Below, one piece after another: positions 36,001 to 45,964 of a stretch of 64,000 nt of DNA; positions within the stretch are counted from its first letter, which is position 1; every line of letters begins with the position of its first letter. The notes under the pieces were generated by a model. It had not been told where the DNA came from. It searched no databases and worked only from the letters and a program-made list of their open reading frames with translations. Source of the DNA: Posidonia oceanica (taxonomy: Eukaryota; Streptophyta; Magnoliopsida; Alismatales; Posidoniaceae); NCBI GenBank assembly GCA_037176725.1, contig JAZBRS010000026.1, positions 151,601,501 through 151,665,500 of the forward strand, read 5' to 3'. A program made the position numbers and the translations under genes.

Positions 36001-36910
36001 TGGAGGGAGGTTCTGGAGCTGCTAGGAATTGGGGAGTGTGGATTTTGGTCCCCTGAGGCTGTGTGTGTGTGATTTCTGTCGTCTATGTGGGTGTCTGTGG
36101 GTTTTTTTTGTGTGTTCCTGAGGGAATTCAGGTTGCTGTGAAGAAGATGGGTTCGTGAGGATGTGTGAGCGTTTGAGTGAGTGTGGGAGCAGTCCTGTGG
36201 GTGTCCTGGTCTGTGTGTCCCTCTGTCTGTGTGGTCCTCTCCTATCTTTTTTTTATGTGTGATCCCCCTTTCTTCAATTGTGAAGGTGTGTCTTTTCTTT
36301 CGGTCCCTGGCCATAGAAGGTAGTGGTGGTGAAGGTCGGTCGTTGGGTGATCGTGGAGTGATGGTGGTTGTGTATGAAAGTGGAGGGAAAAGAAGGTGGG
36401 AGAAGGCTGCAGTTGTGGAGAAGGAAGAAGTCGTGGGGAAAGAAAGAGGGAAGAAGGAAAAGAAAAAAGAAGAAGAGAGGAATGGGCTGGGCCGAGAAAG
36501 GAGAGAAAAAAAAGAAAGAAATAGGAGGAAAGGAAAAAAGGAAAGAAAAAAGGAAAGGGAATTGGCCGACGGGCTTGAGCTTGGGCTTGGTGGGGAAAGG
36601 AGAAAAAAAGAAAGAAAAAGAAGAAGAAGAGAAAGAGGAAGAAAGAAAGAAAAAGAGGAAAAAAAGAGAAGAAAAGAAAAAAAAGAAAGAAGATAATGGA
36701 CTTTGGGCTTGGGCTTGGTGTGTAGGCTTTTAGGATTTTTTAGGGTTTAGATGGGATTCCTAGGGTTTATGTTTGAGGTTTTATCCTAGGTTTTGTAAGG
36801 GTTTAATGAGTGGTTTTCTAGGTTTTATGTGAGGTTTTTGTGTAAGTTTTCTAGGTTTAAGTTTACCAGAGAAAAGCCATTAGTACAAGGGTCAAAATGG
36901 GATGTCTACA
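33096..36910 (-). mobile_element. Solo LTR of a Tat/Ogre-type element (subfamily B)
   Basis: On the + strand it begins TGTAGCAATCC and ends GATGTCTACA, so on the - strand it starts TGTAGACATCCC like the other Tat LTRs. Flanks are GCATC (33091-33095) and ACATC (36911-36915), a 5-bp duplication with one transition. Contents from its 3' end are a second primer-like word (CGGAGTCGCCACC, about 33190), the conserved U5 block (about 33292-33415), 1.8 kb of TGCAAT-rich DNA with 91-bp repeats, a GC-rich segment (35310-35750), a homopurine tract (36370-36700) and telobox-like CTAGGGTTT words (36730-36860). No internal region is present. Confidence 0.9.
34610..35130. repeat. 91-bp tandem repeats inside solo LTR B2
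   Basis: GTTACTGGACTTAAATGCAA or a close variant recurs at 34791, 34882 and 34973, exactly 91 bp apart, with more diverged units on both sides. It is the same period as in the LTR at 10656-14285. Confidence 0.87.
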
Positions 36911-36915
36911 ACATC

Positions 36916-38276
36916 CTTTATAAACAAGTGCATAGAAAAGTATTTTATAATCTTCCATGGATTATATAAACAAAAAATGTTTAAGAGTATATTAAATACT
37001 TCCGTAACATACTTTTCTTTTAACGAAAGATAGAAAGGATATTTAAAATAAACATTAAGTGAAGCAATTTGTATATAATTAGAGACAGAAAATATATAAT
37101 AGGCCTATAGGCTCATTCTATATTAAACGAGCCCCAATCTTGTTACCAAAACCCACCTATCATATCAAAATTCCAACCGTTGGATTGATTTACATCATAT
37201 ATGATGTCTACATACCAAACATCAAATAATTTCAAAATTTCTATCATATGTAAATCAAAAATTTCAAGTACGAATTAGTTTTGAACAAAAAATAAATTAA
37301 TGGTCATTTCTCAAGTCGTATGTTAAAGTAGAAATCTGATTAAATGGTGTGTTACTAAACAATATGATTATATTACAGAAGAATAATTATAATAAGAAAT
37401 TCTTGTCATTATAAATTTATAATGTCTATATTATTAGACGACAAGGGGGCTCAATTTGAAAAGGTGAACTCATCCTATCCTTCTCCAATTAAAGAATGTA
37501 AATAGATATTTTAGAAGAAATTTTTTCTTAAATAAGCTTAGTTTTTTATGACCATGTATAAAGTATTAAGATATCACACTTTATCTACTTCATAATCTAC
37601 AACATATGATCTAATTTTATAACGTTAAAAGGTTTTTTTCCTGTTTACCTTTGGAAGGACTTTCGATATTGACTACTAAGATTACTAAAATTTTAGGTAT
37701 TTATTTATGACCACCTCTTTTCTAATTGTTATCTTTCTGCTAAAAGAATCCAATTACAATGGGATTGAATTGAAGAAAAAAGTAGAGAATGGATCCTTGC
37801 CAAAATCACTCCAACAAAAAAAAAGGAATACATGATCCTACAGAGGCAAATCACACAAGGTCCTGGTTCAATCATTTGAAGCAAATCAATTATATACAAT
37901 TTTTTCAACATATGCGTTAGGCATACAACAAACCCAAACAACATGCAAGTAAGCTATCCATGTCTCTTCTCATACCTTATTCAAATTTAAAAACAAAACT
38001 AGCTTGATTCCTAAATTGTGTATGTCAATACCACAACTCATAGTTCAAAAAAAAAACATGCAAATTTTGATTATATCTAATAGTCTTCGTGCGATCTTCC
38101 AACAACCACTATAGTATGTATGACTCACATGTGGGCACCACATGCCCCACCTATCATTTGAAAAGTTTAATATTTACATTGCAATTTCTCCTGTACCTTT
38201 ACCCCAAACCTAAAATCTAGACAACACTTGATCATCCTCTCCCTACTCTCTCCCTCCTTCATATCACATTACCATA
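36916..38276. other. AT-rich DNA, no gene seen
   Basis: It has only short, domain-free open frames. The last ~60 bp (38215-38276) are pyrimidine-rich, like a plant 5' untranslated leader, directly before the ATG at 38277. Confidence 0.5.
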
Positions 38277-38732
38277 ATGGCCTCCTCCTCCCTCCCTCCA
38301 CCACCTCTGCCCAACCACCTCCACCGTCGACTACCTCCTCAGCTCCTCCTCCACACCTTCTCTGTTCCTCCCTCCTTTGACCTCTTTGGCTCTCTCTCTC
38401 CCTCAAGTCCTCGTGAAGACAAAATATTTTATAATATCAATGGTATTAGTGGACTTTCTCAAAAGCTTGTGGAACTAAAGCGAGATCAAGTTTATTTTTT
38501 GGTCTACCGACTTTTAAAGTTAACATTACTTTTATCAGTTGCTACCGTTTTTGTAGAAAGAATATTCTTAGCAACAAACACCAAAAAGAATTGATTAGGG
38601 AATAAACTTGGGGATAAGTTTATAAATGATTGTTTGATTGTCTATGTTGAACGTGATGTTGTCGAGATTGTTGACAATAAAAGCATCCTGAAACGCTTTC
38701 AAAGTATGTGTTCTCAACGAGATATTCTTTGA
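38277..38732 (+). pseudogene. hAT transposase C-terminal remnant behind an unrelated Pro/Ser-rich start
   Basis: From about 38420 the frame matches the C-terminal dimerisation region of hAT-type (TTF/zf-MYM-like) plant transposase proteins: QKLVELKRDQVYFLVYRLLK, VATVFVERIFLATNT, then after an in-frame TGA at 38592 LGNKLGDKFINDCLIVYVER to a stop at 38730. The N-terminal 45 codons (MASSSLPPPPLPNHLHRRL..) are not transposase. They look like a plant gene start or transit-peptide-like sequence with a pyrimidine-rich leader. The DNA-binding and catalytic parts of the transposase are missing. It is either a chimeric fragment or a chance fusion. Confidence 0.6.
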
Positions 38733-40103
38733 AATGAGTGATGTGTTTTTATTTTGATATTTTTTTTAAAATTTATTGTGGCAACTTTATTTTATATATA
38801 TAATATTCACTATATTTTGAATTCAAGTTTTTTACATGCACCATATTTTTTAAATTGATTATGATATAGCTATAATTTATATAATGTCCCATCCCATGAA
38901 AAATCCTAGCTTTGCCATTGGTAAGTGTAGATTAATGAGTTGAATGAGGAAGTTTATTTAACGACATTAACTTGCATTTGATTAGTTCAATATTCTTACT
39001 ATTACAAGAACATGGCCTTTTATTCACTAATATGTTATATAAGCAAACCTATTTGTTCGAGTGGTTACATTCGATCTACAAAGTTATTTGGCTAAAGTAG
39101 AGGATCGATGTATGCAAATGAAAGAATGAAATTCTTACTTATACGAGCAAATTGTAGTATGATTTCAATTCGTTACCTACTATGAAATTAAATGGATAAA
39201 ATAAAGATGTGCACAGAAGAAAGAAAGATATTTTACTATTTATATAAAGAAAAGAATAAATTACTTGATAGTATCCTATATTATCATTGATTTTTAATTT
39301 ACTAGTTTGAACTTCAAAATACATAATTTTAGTATCCTGAACTTTCACCATTAGTACTTCCATTAGTGGAAGTGAGTTTTACAATAATTAACGAACCAAA
39401 ATACCTCGACGTTATATCCTATCTTCTTATTTATTTCCTCCTCTCTTCTTCCCCAACTTTTCCCCCAAACCTCTTCCAAATCCTAACAAACCCAACCCAT
39501 TTCTCTCTCTTTCTACTCCATGAATCAATATCTAATTCACGGTGTACCACTTGCAAATGGTCTACTTGCATTAGCGGTGGTTATTGTCGCACCTATTTTG
39601 TACTGCCTTTTGAAGCAAACTAGTTGTAGACATCTTAAACAAAGGGCAAAATAGGTAATTTTGGTGAAAGTTTAATACCATTAGTTTTAACCATACCAAC
39701 TTAAAAAAAAGGATAATTTTCAAATAACCCCTTAAGATTGTTCTCATTTTGAAAAAGCCCCTCACCTTTTCGCTGCTTTGTAATGGTCCCTCTACCTTTT
39801 ATACCCAATCTTGAAAAACTTTCTAAGTTAGTTTCCATCATACTCTATTAGAAACAACATTGAAATTTAATTCAAATAATCTTATTATTCTACAATCTTT
39901 TTTCAAAAAAATCCCTACCACATGACTGTTAGTTATCATTGCATTTAAACACTTATAAATTCAACTTCATTTTCTTCCTCCATATTCTTCGTCCATCTTC
40001 CTCAATCTTCTTTCTTCTGCTTCTTCCTTTAGTTTCTTCCTGGCACAATTTCTTCTTTTTCTTCTTCACTACTACCTCCCAAGTGTTTAAAGAATTGCTT
40101 CAA
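38733..40103. other. AT-rich DNA with a partial Mutator-like terminal sequence
   Basis: No gene is firmly supported. Around 39249-39350 the sequence GAATAAATTACTTGATAGTA and what follows resemble the left end of the MITE at 40864-41500, but I find no matching right end. A short open frame at 39520-39654 is discussed in the findings. Confidence 0.5.
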
Positions 40104-40427
40104 AGATGCCAAGTTTTTTGGTGGATTCTATTTCATTCAAGACGATCACAAGCAGTCCTCAATCACTAGCACAATCTTTGATCGACCAGCAGCCCTTGAC
40201 ACATGCATAGCATGTGCATGTATTAACATTAAAGCTATTATTGGACAAACCTATACACATGCTGCAAGATGCCAACTTTTTGTGTGGATTCTACTTCATT
40301 CAAGACGATCACAAGCAACCCTCAGTCACTAACACAACATTCGATCGACCTGCAGCCCTTGACACCTGCATAGCATGTGCATGTATTAACATTAAAGCTA
40401 TTATTGGACAAACCTATACACAAAAGA
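40104..40427. repeat. 163-bp tandem duplication
   Basis: Two copies are offset by 163 bp (AGATGCCAA at 40104 and 40267). Both end with GCTATTATTGGACAAACCTA and a TACACA word. The copies differ by scattered substitutions. The length is not a multiple of three and no domain is recognised. Confidence 0.88.
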
Positions 40428-40863
40428 GGCGGTTGTGTTTGCTCCTCTTTTATTCCCAAAGTACCCCTGAAAGGAAAACTAAATGCCAACTATAGCCACC
40501 AGTCTATCCTGCAGACTTGCTACATCAATAAGTACCCATAGCCGGTTGCCCCCTTGCTGCATCAAGCCTAACCTCAGCCATTGGCAATCATCGTTATTAA
40601 AAGAAAGACTTTTGATCCAAAAAAAGTTGACATATAGGACAGTTTGAAGGGAAGAATCGTGTGTGCTTTTTGACTAAAAATGGAAAGTAATGGAAAGAAA
40701 GAGAAAAAAAGCACTTTGCATTAAAATAAATTTCTTACAAAAAAAAAAAGGAATTGTAAAGCACTTATTATTGTAGACTTCAACTTAATTATACTTATGC
40801 TACTGATTCTTTGTAATGAGTAGAGGTGGTCATTATTTAGTTTGTTTTTGCCTATATTTTATA

Positions 40864-41500
40864 GAGTAAATTTCTTGACGATATCTTGATCTATGACTGA
40901 TTTACACCTTATTACCTTGAACATCAAAATAAATTATTTTGGTATCTAGAACTTTTATTTTTATTTTTCCTTATTTAGTATAGTTGGAACTATTGACGTT
41001 TAATTTAACCTAAAATGTTTGTTATGCCCTCATAACTTAGCTTCTCTTCTCACGATTCCCCATTTCTCTTCACACTTTTCTTTCTCTTCGTAAGCTTGAA
41101 TCCATGTGCATATACCTTGTTTCCATGTACTAAATATGGAAAAAAAAAGGAGGAAGACAAAGAGGTTACTGCATATATAGGCAACTGCAAATATAACCAA
41201 ACATACGTTCTTTGAAGAGAAAATGAGGAAGAGAAAGAAGACCGTATAGAGAAACTCATGGAGAAGAAAGGAAAACAAGTAAGTTAGGTTTTTAAGGTTT
41301 GGAAGAGATTTGAGGAAGAAATGCACAAGAAATAAGGAAAAAAGATGTCTTATAACGACAGAGATAATGTTGTCTAGAAAATATTGTAAAACCCACAGGA
41401 TCTAACGGAAGCACCGTAGTGGTGCATGGTTACCAAAGTAACTAGTTTTGAATAAGATGTAAATCAGTCATAGTTCAGAATACTATTAAAAAATCTACTC
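40864..41500. mobile_element. Mutator-like MITE, 637 bp, 9-bp target-site duplication
   Basis: The left end GAGTAAATTTCTTGACGATA and the inverted right end GAGTAGATTTTTTAATAGTA are related. Both arms carry CTATGACTGATTTACA about 30 bp in. TATTTTATA flanks both sides exactly (40855-40863 and 41501-41509). A 9-bp duplication with long imperfect inverted ends is the Mutator pattern. There is no transposase, so it is non-autonomous. Confidence 0.8.
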
Positions 41501-41509
41501 TATTTTATA

Positions 41510-42391
41510 TATGTAGACTTCATGCTTAATCACTGCATTGCTTAAAATTTGTGATAAGTAGTTGTTTACTTTTTTTGCTTATATTTTACAAAATTTGGTA
41601 TGATAGCACGGCAAACGCAAACTCGCCAATGCCTACCATTGAAGGAAGAACTCCAGCAGCAGCACTCGCCGGACCAACTACATCTTCTACTGCATTAGCA
41701 ACTGTCTCTGTACGACTGTACCTTAGGAGCTTCACAGCTTGCTTTAGCTTTGACTGGAACTAGTGAACCTTAGTCTGCAATCGATATATCTGAGAAGAGT
41801 AAAGTAAAAGACAAAGCTAAGAAAATGCTAGTAAATGAAGACGAGCAAATCAAATTACCAAAAGCAAGGTAGGATGACTTTTGCATTCATACCTTCATTA
41901 AAATATGCTTGGAGGAGGTAGCTTTGGGAATCAAACCAACATCAACTCTAAATAAAGGATTGGCATAACTACAAGGAGACTTTTTTAGGAAAGCAAATTG
42001 GAATGAAGTGGTAAGTCAAAAGAAAAACTTGCACTCAAAGCAATGAATGGGGTGGGGGGTGGGGTGGGGTGCGGTGTGTGAATTCTCAAAGGCATGACAT
42101 TAGTTGCTTCATATGAATTGTTAAATTGCTTAAGGTATATGAACCATACATCTGACGTGTAATCTTTAGTTGCAGTGATATCCAAGAAGTTAGAAGTCCA
42201 AAGATGGCCCACTCATGTATAAGGCAGAGTTGGACTTGTTGTACAATGGCTAAGTGGCAAGAGGTGGGTTTGTACTCATTCCAAGTGATGGCAATCCTCC
42301 ATCTGGAACACTCGGTTCTAATGTGAATGGTGGCAGCCTTTTTGGTCTTACAATAACCTATCATGGGATGGAGCCTCTTGTGTGTGTGAAG
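41510..42391. other. Intergenic DNA with a G-run
   Basis: No gene is supported. It contains a run of G-tracts at 42049-42070. The piece at 41513-41590 resembles 40772-40854 left of the MITE in direct orientation. Confidence 0.5.
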
Positions 42392-42985
42392 TGTTAGGAC
42401 GTCGTAGGTGTCAAAGGAATCGCAGAATATAGATTGAAACGTGTGAAATAAATCAAAATCAACTAAGGAATTTGTAGGAGAGAGAAATAGTGCAAGAGAA
42501 GAAGGAAGAAAGATGTACATACTACGAAATACAAAGATTTTACGTAGTTCGATTGAAACCTACATCCATGGGCGGAGGAGAATTCAAATCCACTATATTT
42601 TGGGAGTACAAGGATGAGGGAGAAGTGAGGAGAATAGTCGTCACCTTTCTTTAGGGTTATAAGTTAAAAAACCACAAGTTACAATGCCCTAACATAGAGT
42701 TATATATTTATAGTCCGCTGTAACGGACGTCCGTTATTTCGTTGGATTCAAACTTCAAAATCGTAGAACGAAGCGGACGTCCATTTTTCCACTGTGATGA
42801 TGGCATGCTTCAACAGACGTCCGGAGTGGGAGCCCGTTAAACTCTTGAGTTGTGGCAGTATGCTGGCGAACGTCCGTTTCAGACGTCCGTAAAAGCTTGA
42901 TCTGTGTTGCAGTAGTGATGAAACGGACGTCCGTGTGGACGTCCGCCAAGCTGTATTCAGCTAATTCAAGACACAAAACTCAACA
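42392..42985 (-). repeat. 3' LTR of the copia remnant
   Basis: TGTTGAGTTTTGTG follows directly after the purine-rich CAAAGTGGAGATT. The other end is placed at TGTTAGGACG (42392, + strand) because it reads CA-terminal on the - strand. The U3 part (42720-42950) has six GACGTC palindromes and one variant. The left end is less certain than the right. Confidence 0.72.
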
Positions 42986-42999
42986 AATCTCCACTTTGA
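42986..42999 (-). promoter_or_regulatory. Polypurine tract of the copia remnant
   Basis: On the - strand AAAGTGGAGATT lies directly before the LTR start. Its position and purine content fit a plus-strand primer site. Confidence 0.7.
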
Positions 43000-44532
43000 C
43001 TTGAATTCTCTCATGTGTGTGGTATTCCTCTCTCTCCTCTGCCAAGGTCTGTCTCTTCAAGAGTTGCATAACCCAATCAAGTCGAAACAGAACTCGATCT
43101 TCGTGGGTGGAAGAGGCTTAGTCATCATGTTGGTCGGATTGTCTACTGTTCCAATCTTCATTACTTAAATCTCACCACATGCAAACACTTCACGTATGAA
43201 ATGATACCCGACATCAATGTGCTTTGTTCTCTCATGAAACATCTGATCATTTGATAGATGAATGGCACTCTGACTGTCACAATGCACAACAAAATCATCC
43301 TATTTTTGGCCGAGCTTGGTAAACAGACTTTTCAATCATATGGCTTCTTTGATTGCTTCTGCTAAAGCCATATATTCAGCTTTTGTGGTACACGCGCCAC
43401 TGTAACTTACAAAGTTGACTTCCAACTGACCGCATAACCTCTAATGGAGAATAAGTATCCCGTAAGAGACCTTCTTTTGTTACGATCACTTGCAAAATAT
43501 GAGTCAACAAAGCCAACTAACTCTCCATTATTCCTTCCAAACTCCAAACGAACATCTACGGTACCTCTAAGGTATCTCAGAATCCAGTTTACTACCTGCC
43601 AATGCTCCTTTCCTGGATTTGCCATATATCTACTCACAACACTAACAACCTGAGCAATGTCTGGACGAGTGCAAATCATAGCATACATAATGCTTCCTAC
43701 TGCACTGGAATAAGGAACACGAGACATGTAAGCTTTCTCTTCTTCTGTTTGTGGAGAATGATCTGTAGAAAGCTTGAAGTGTGCTCCAAGAGAAATTCTG
43801 TTTGACTTAGAGTTCTCCATCTCAAACCATTGTAGAACTTTCTTCAAGTATTTTTCTTGACTAAGGTACAACTTCTTGTTCTTTCTGTCCCTATGGATTT
43901 CCATGCCAAAAATTTTCTTCAATGGTTCCAAATCCTTCATTTCAAATTCTCCACTAAGTAAGGCTTTCAAACTGCAAATCTCATGTTTATTTGCGGCTGC
44001 AATCAACATATAGAAGCAAATAGATAAAAGAGCTATCATCAAGTTTGTTCATGTAAACACAGCTGTCATAACTACTTCTATGGTAGTTGTGTGTAACCAT
44101 GAAAGCATCAAACCTCTTATACCATTGCCTCGATGATTGCTTCAAGCTATATAGTGATCTCTTTAGCAAACAAACTTGATGTTCTTTTCCATCAACAACA
44201 AAACCTTCTGACTGCTTCATATAAATCGATTCATCAAGTTCACCATGTAGAAAGGCCGTCTTTACATCTAGTTGCTCCAACTCCATGTCATGAGCTGCGA
44301 CCAATGCTAGCAAAACATGAATAGAGGAATGCTTAACAACAGGTGAAAATATATCATTATAATCAATGCCTTCTACCAGACTGTAGTCTTTAGCAACTAT
44401 ACGGGCTTTATACTTTGAATCTGTGGCTCCATGTGTGCCCTTCTTTCTTTTAAACACCCATTTGCAACCAATGATCTTCTTGCCTTTGGGTGGATCAACC
44501 AAGGCCCAAGTTGTATTCCTTTGAAGAGACTC
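43000..44532 (-). pseudogene. Copia RT and RNase H remnant
   Basis: From 44520 leftward come QRNTTWALVDPP, then KWVFKRKKG, VKTAFLHGELDESIYMKQSE and YLLLYVD, all copia RT signatures. The second catalytic Asp of YVDD is missing: at about 44015 the sequence looks shortened by an 11-bp loss between two GTTGAT words, which also shifts the frame. The second part (44042-43407) has EFEMKDLEPLKKIFGMEIHR, GSIMYAMICTRPDIAQVVS and SLTGYLFS. RNase H follows with TKAEYMALAEAIKEA, DQMFHERTKHID and MMTKPLP near 43390-43090, with further stops. Integrase and gag are absent. The enzyme cannot be active. Confidence 0.88.
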
Positions 44533-45238
44533 CTGTGGATATTGGGGTTTTGAGAGGAGAAAAGCATTTTTGTGTGTTTGTTGCTTTCTCAGCGTCCCCT
44601 TCTATTTGTATTCGATCTCGCCACTCCACGGGTGATGAGGTCGATGTGATCACCACTCACGGTTTGCTTGTGCTGGCCCTCGAGACACTTGGGGAGATTG
44701 ATCGGTGTGGGTCCAGTTACCTTGGGATAATGCCAGCGTTGCCCAAGGGTGCCCATGCTTGGTGAGCTTCTTCTTCTTCTTTTCCTTGCAAAACAGTGTT
44801 AGAGATCCAGATTAATATGGTGTAGTAAATTATCCCAAAATAAAACTAAAAATCAACATAAACTAATTAGAAAAGTACTTACCTGAGGGGGTTTTATCCC
44901 CCCGGTTGCAACTAAATATGAGTATGCCTAGCTACAACAATATGTAAAATGACATGCAATATGCAAAATACTAAGGAAGAAAATCCTTTTTAATCCAAGA
45001 AATGTGATGTGTTGACGTGACGTGGTCGGAGAAAGAAGAAGGCAAGCTCTTTTGCTCTCTCTTTTTCTCCAATTTCTCTCTTCAAATTCGTGTCCACTCT
45101 AATTTTCGATCTTCCCAACTTCCCTGATCCCTATATCCGTCCTCCTCAAGGTTGGGGTACCCCTGCTTTTATGGAAGCAGGGGAGGAACAATTATGAGTC
45201 AAAGGAGTCAATTCAGCAAAAGTTTCCAAAACAGAAGT
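44533..45238. other. Unassigned DNA between the copia remnant and the hairpin arrays
   Basis: An open frame crosses the copia border up to 44765 but has no domain I recognise. Beyond it lie non-coding, pyrimidine-rich DNA (about 45035-45130) and GGGTACCCC-type words. Its relation to the PMD genes downstream is unknown. Confidence 0.45.
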
Positions 45239-45711
45239 GTTGAACGCTGGAAACCCAGCGTTCAACAGCCACCTGTGCTCTAGCTGCTAAGGATAAAGAA
45301 TATTCTCCAATAATTGTTGATTGACACAGATTAAACCAGTTTTAATTGGTTTGACTGGTTATCAAACTCTAGATAAGGCAAAGAAATGGATTTCAAATCT
45401 GGCCAAAAAAGAAAAGTTGGTCCAAGAAATTGCCGTCGTAGAATGCTAGGAACCCAGCGTTCTACGTTGAACGCTGGAAACGCAGCGTTCAACGACCACC
45501 TGAGGTAAAACTATGGATTTGGAGTAATAATTAGCAATTAAAGGTGGATAAATGCTAATTAACTCAAGATTTGGCCCCTCACTTGATCAATGGGCTTCCA
45601 GAAGTGGAAAATAATTTGGCTTTAACGTAGAACGCTTGATATTCAACGTTCAATGTAGAACGTTGTATTTCAGGTGTCTAATGTTGAACGCCTAGAACTG
45701 TGCGTTCAACA
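45239..45711. repeat. Array of GTTGAACGC/GCGTTCAAC hairpins, left block
   Basis: The first copy (45239-45266) is GTTGAACGCTGG, a four-base loop, and CCAGCGTTCAAC: a perfect 12-bp stem. Two more lie back to back at 45438-45465 (GTAGAATGCT...AGCGTTCTAC) and 45466-45493. Further, looser copies follow at about 45623-45711. The same words return at 47612-47676 and 49385-49591. Confidence 0.88.
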
Positions 45712-45964
45712 CCCCAGATATGCAATTGGTCCGAATGAGAACACTTGGATTGAGAGATAAGCCTCGAGAGGCGAACTGAACATGATATGGTGCAAAGAGG
45801 TTTCATGATGATGAGGGGAGTGCCAAAACGGGATATCTACAGATTGTCCCTCCTTGAAGATGGCTTCGGAACGAAACTAGCTTCAAGGCGAGACGATACT
45901 CCCGTGTGGTGCTATCTAGGGGTCCTAAAAGAGATCCAACACCTGTTGCCACCAGGCTGGACAA

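Larger units (their letters stand above)
42392..44532 (-). mobile_element. Ty1/copia retrotransposon, 5'-truncated
   Basis: On the - strand the order is RT, RNase H, polypurine tract, 3' LTR. The 5' LTR, gag, protease and integrase are missing. The left border of homology is near 44532, where the RT-upstream linker stops. The LTR (42392-42985) starts TGTTGAGTTTTGTGTC and appears to end CCTAACA. No second LTR or duplication is found within reach. Confidence 0.88.

Noticed and set aside
33096..36910. Reading 33096-36910 as a full element with its own gag.
   Set aside because: No gag, pol or second LTR is present, and the entire interval aligns with the other solo LTR. A solo LTR is the simpler reading.
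42086..42520. A 144-codon - strand frame at 42086-42520.
   Set aside because: It straddles the copia LTR end and intergenic DNA, shows no domain and has no consistent codon bias.
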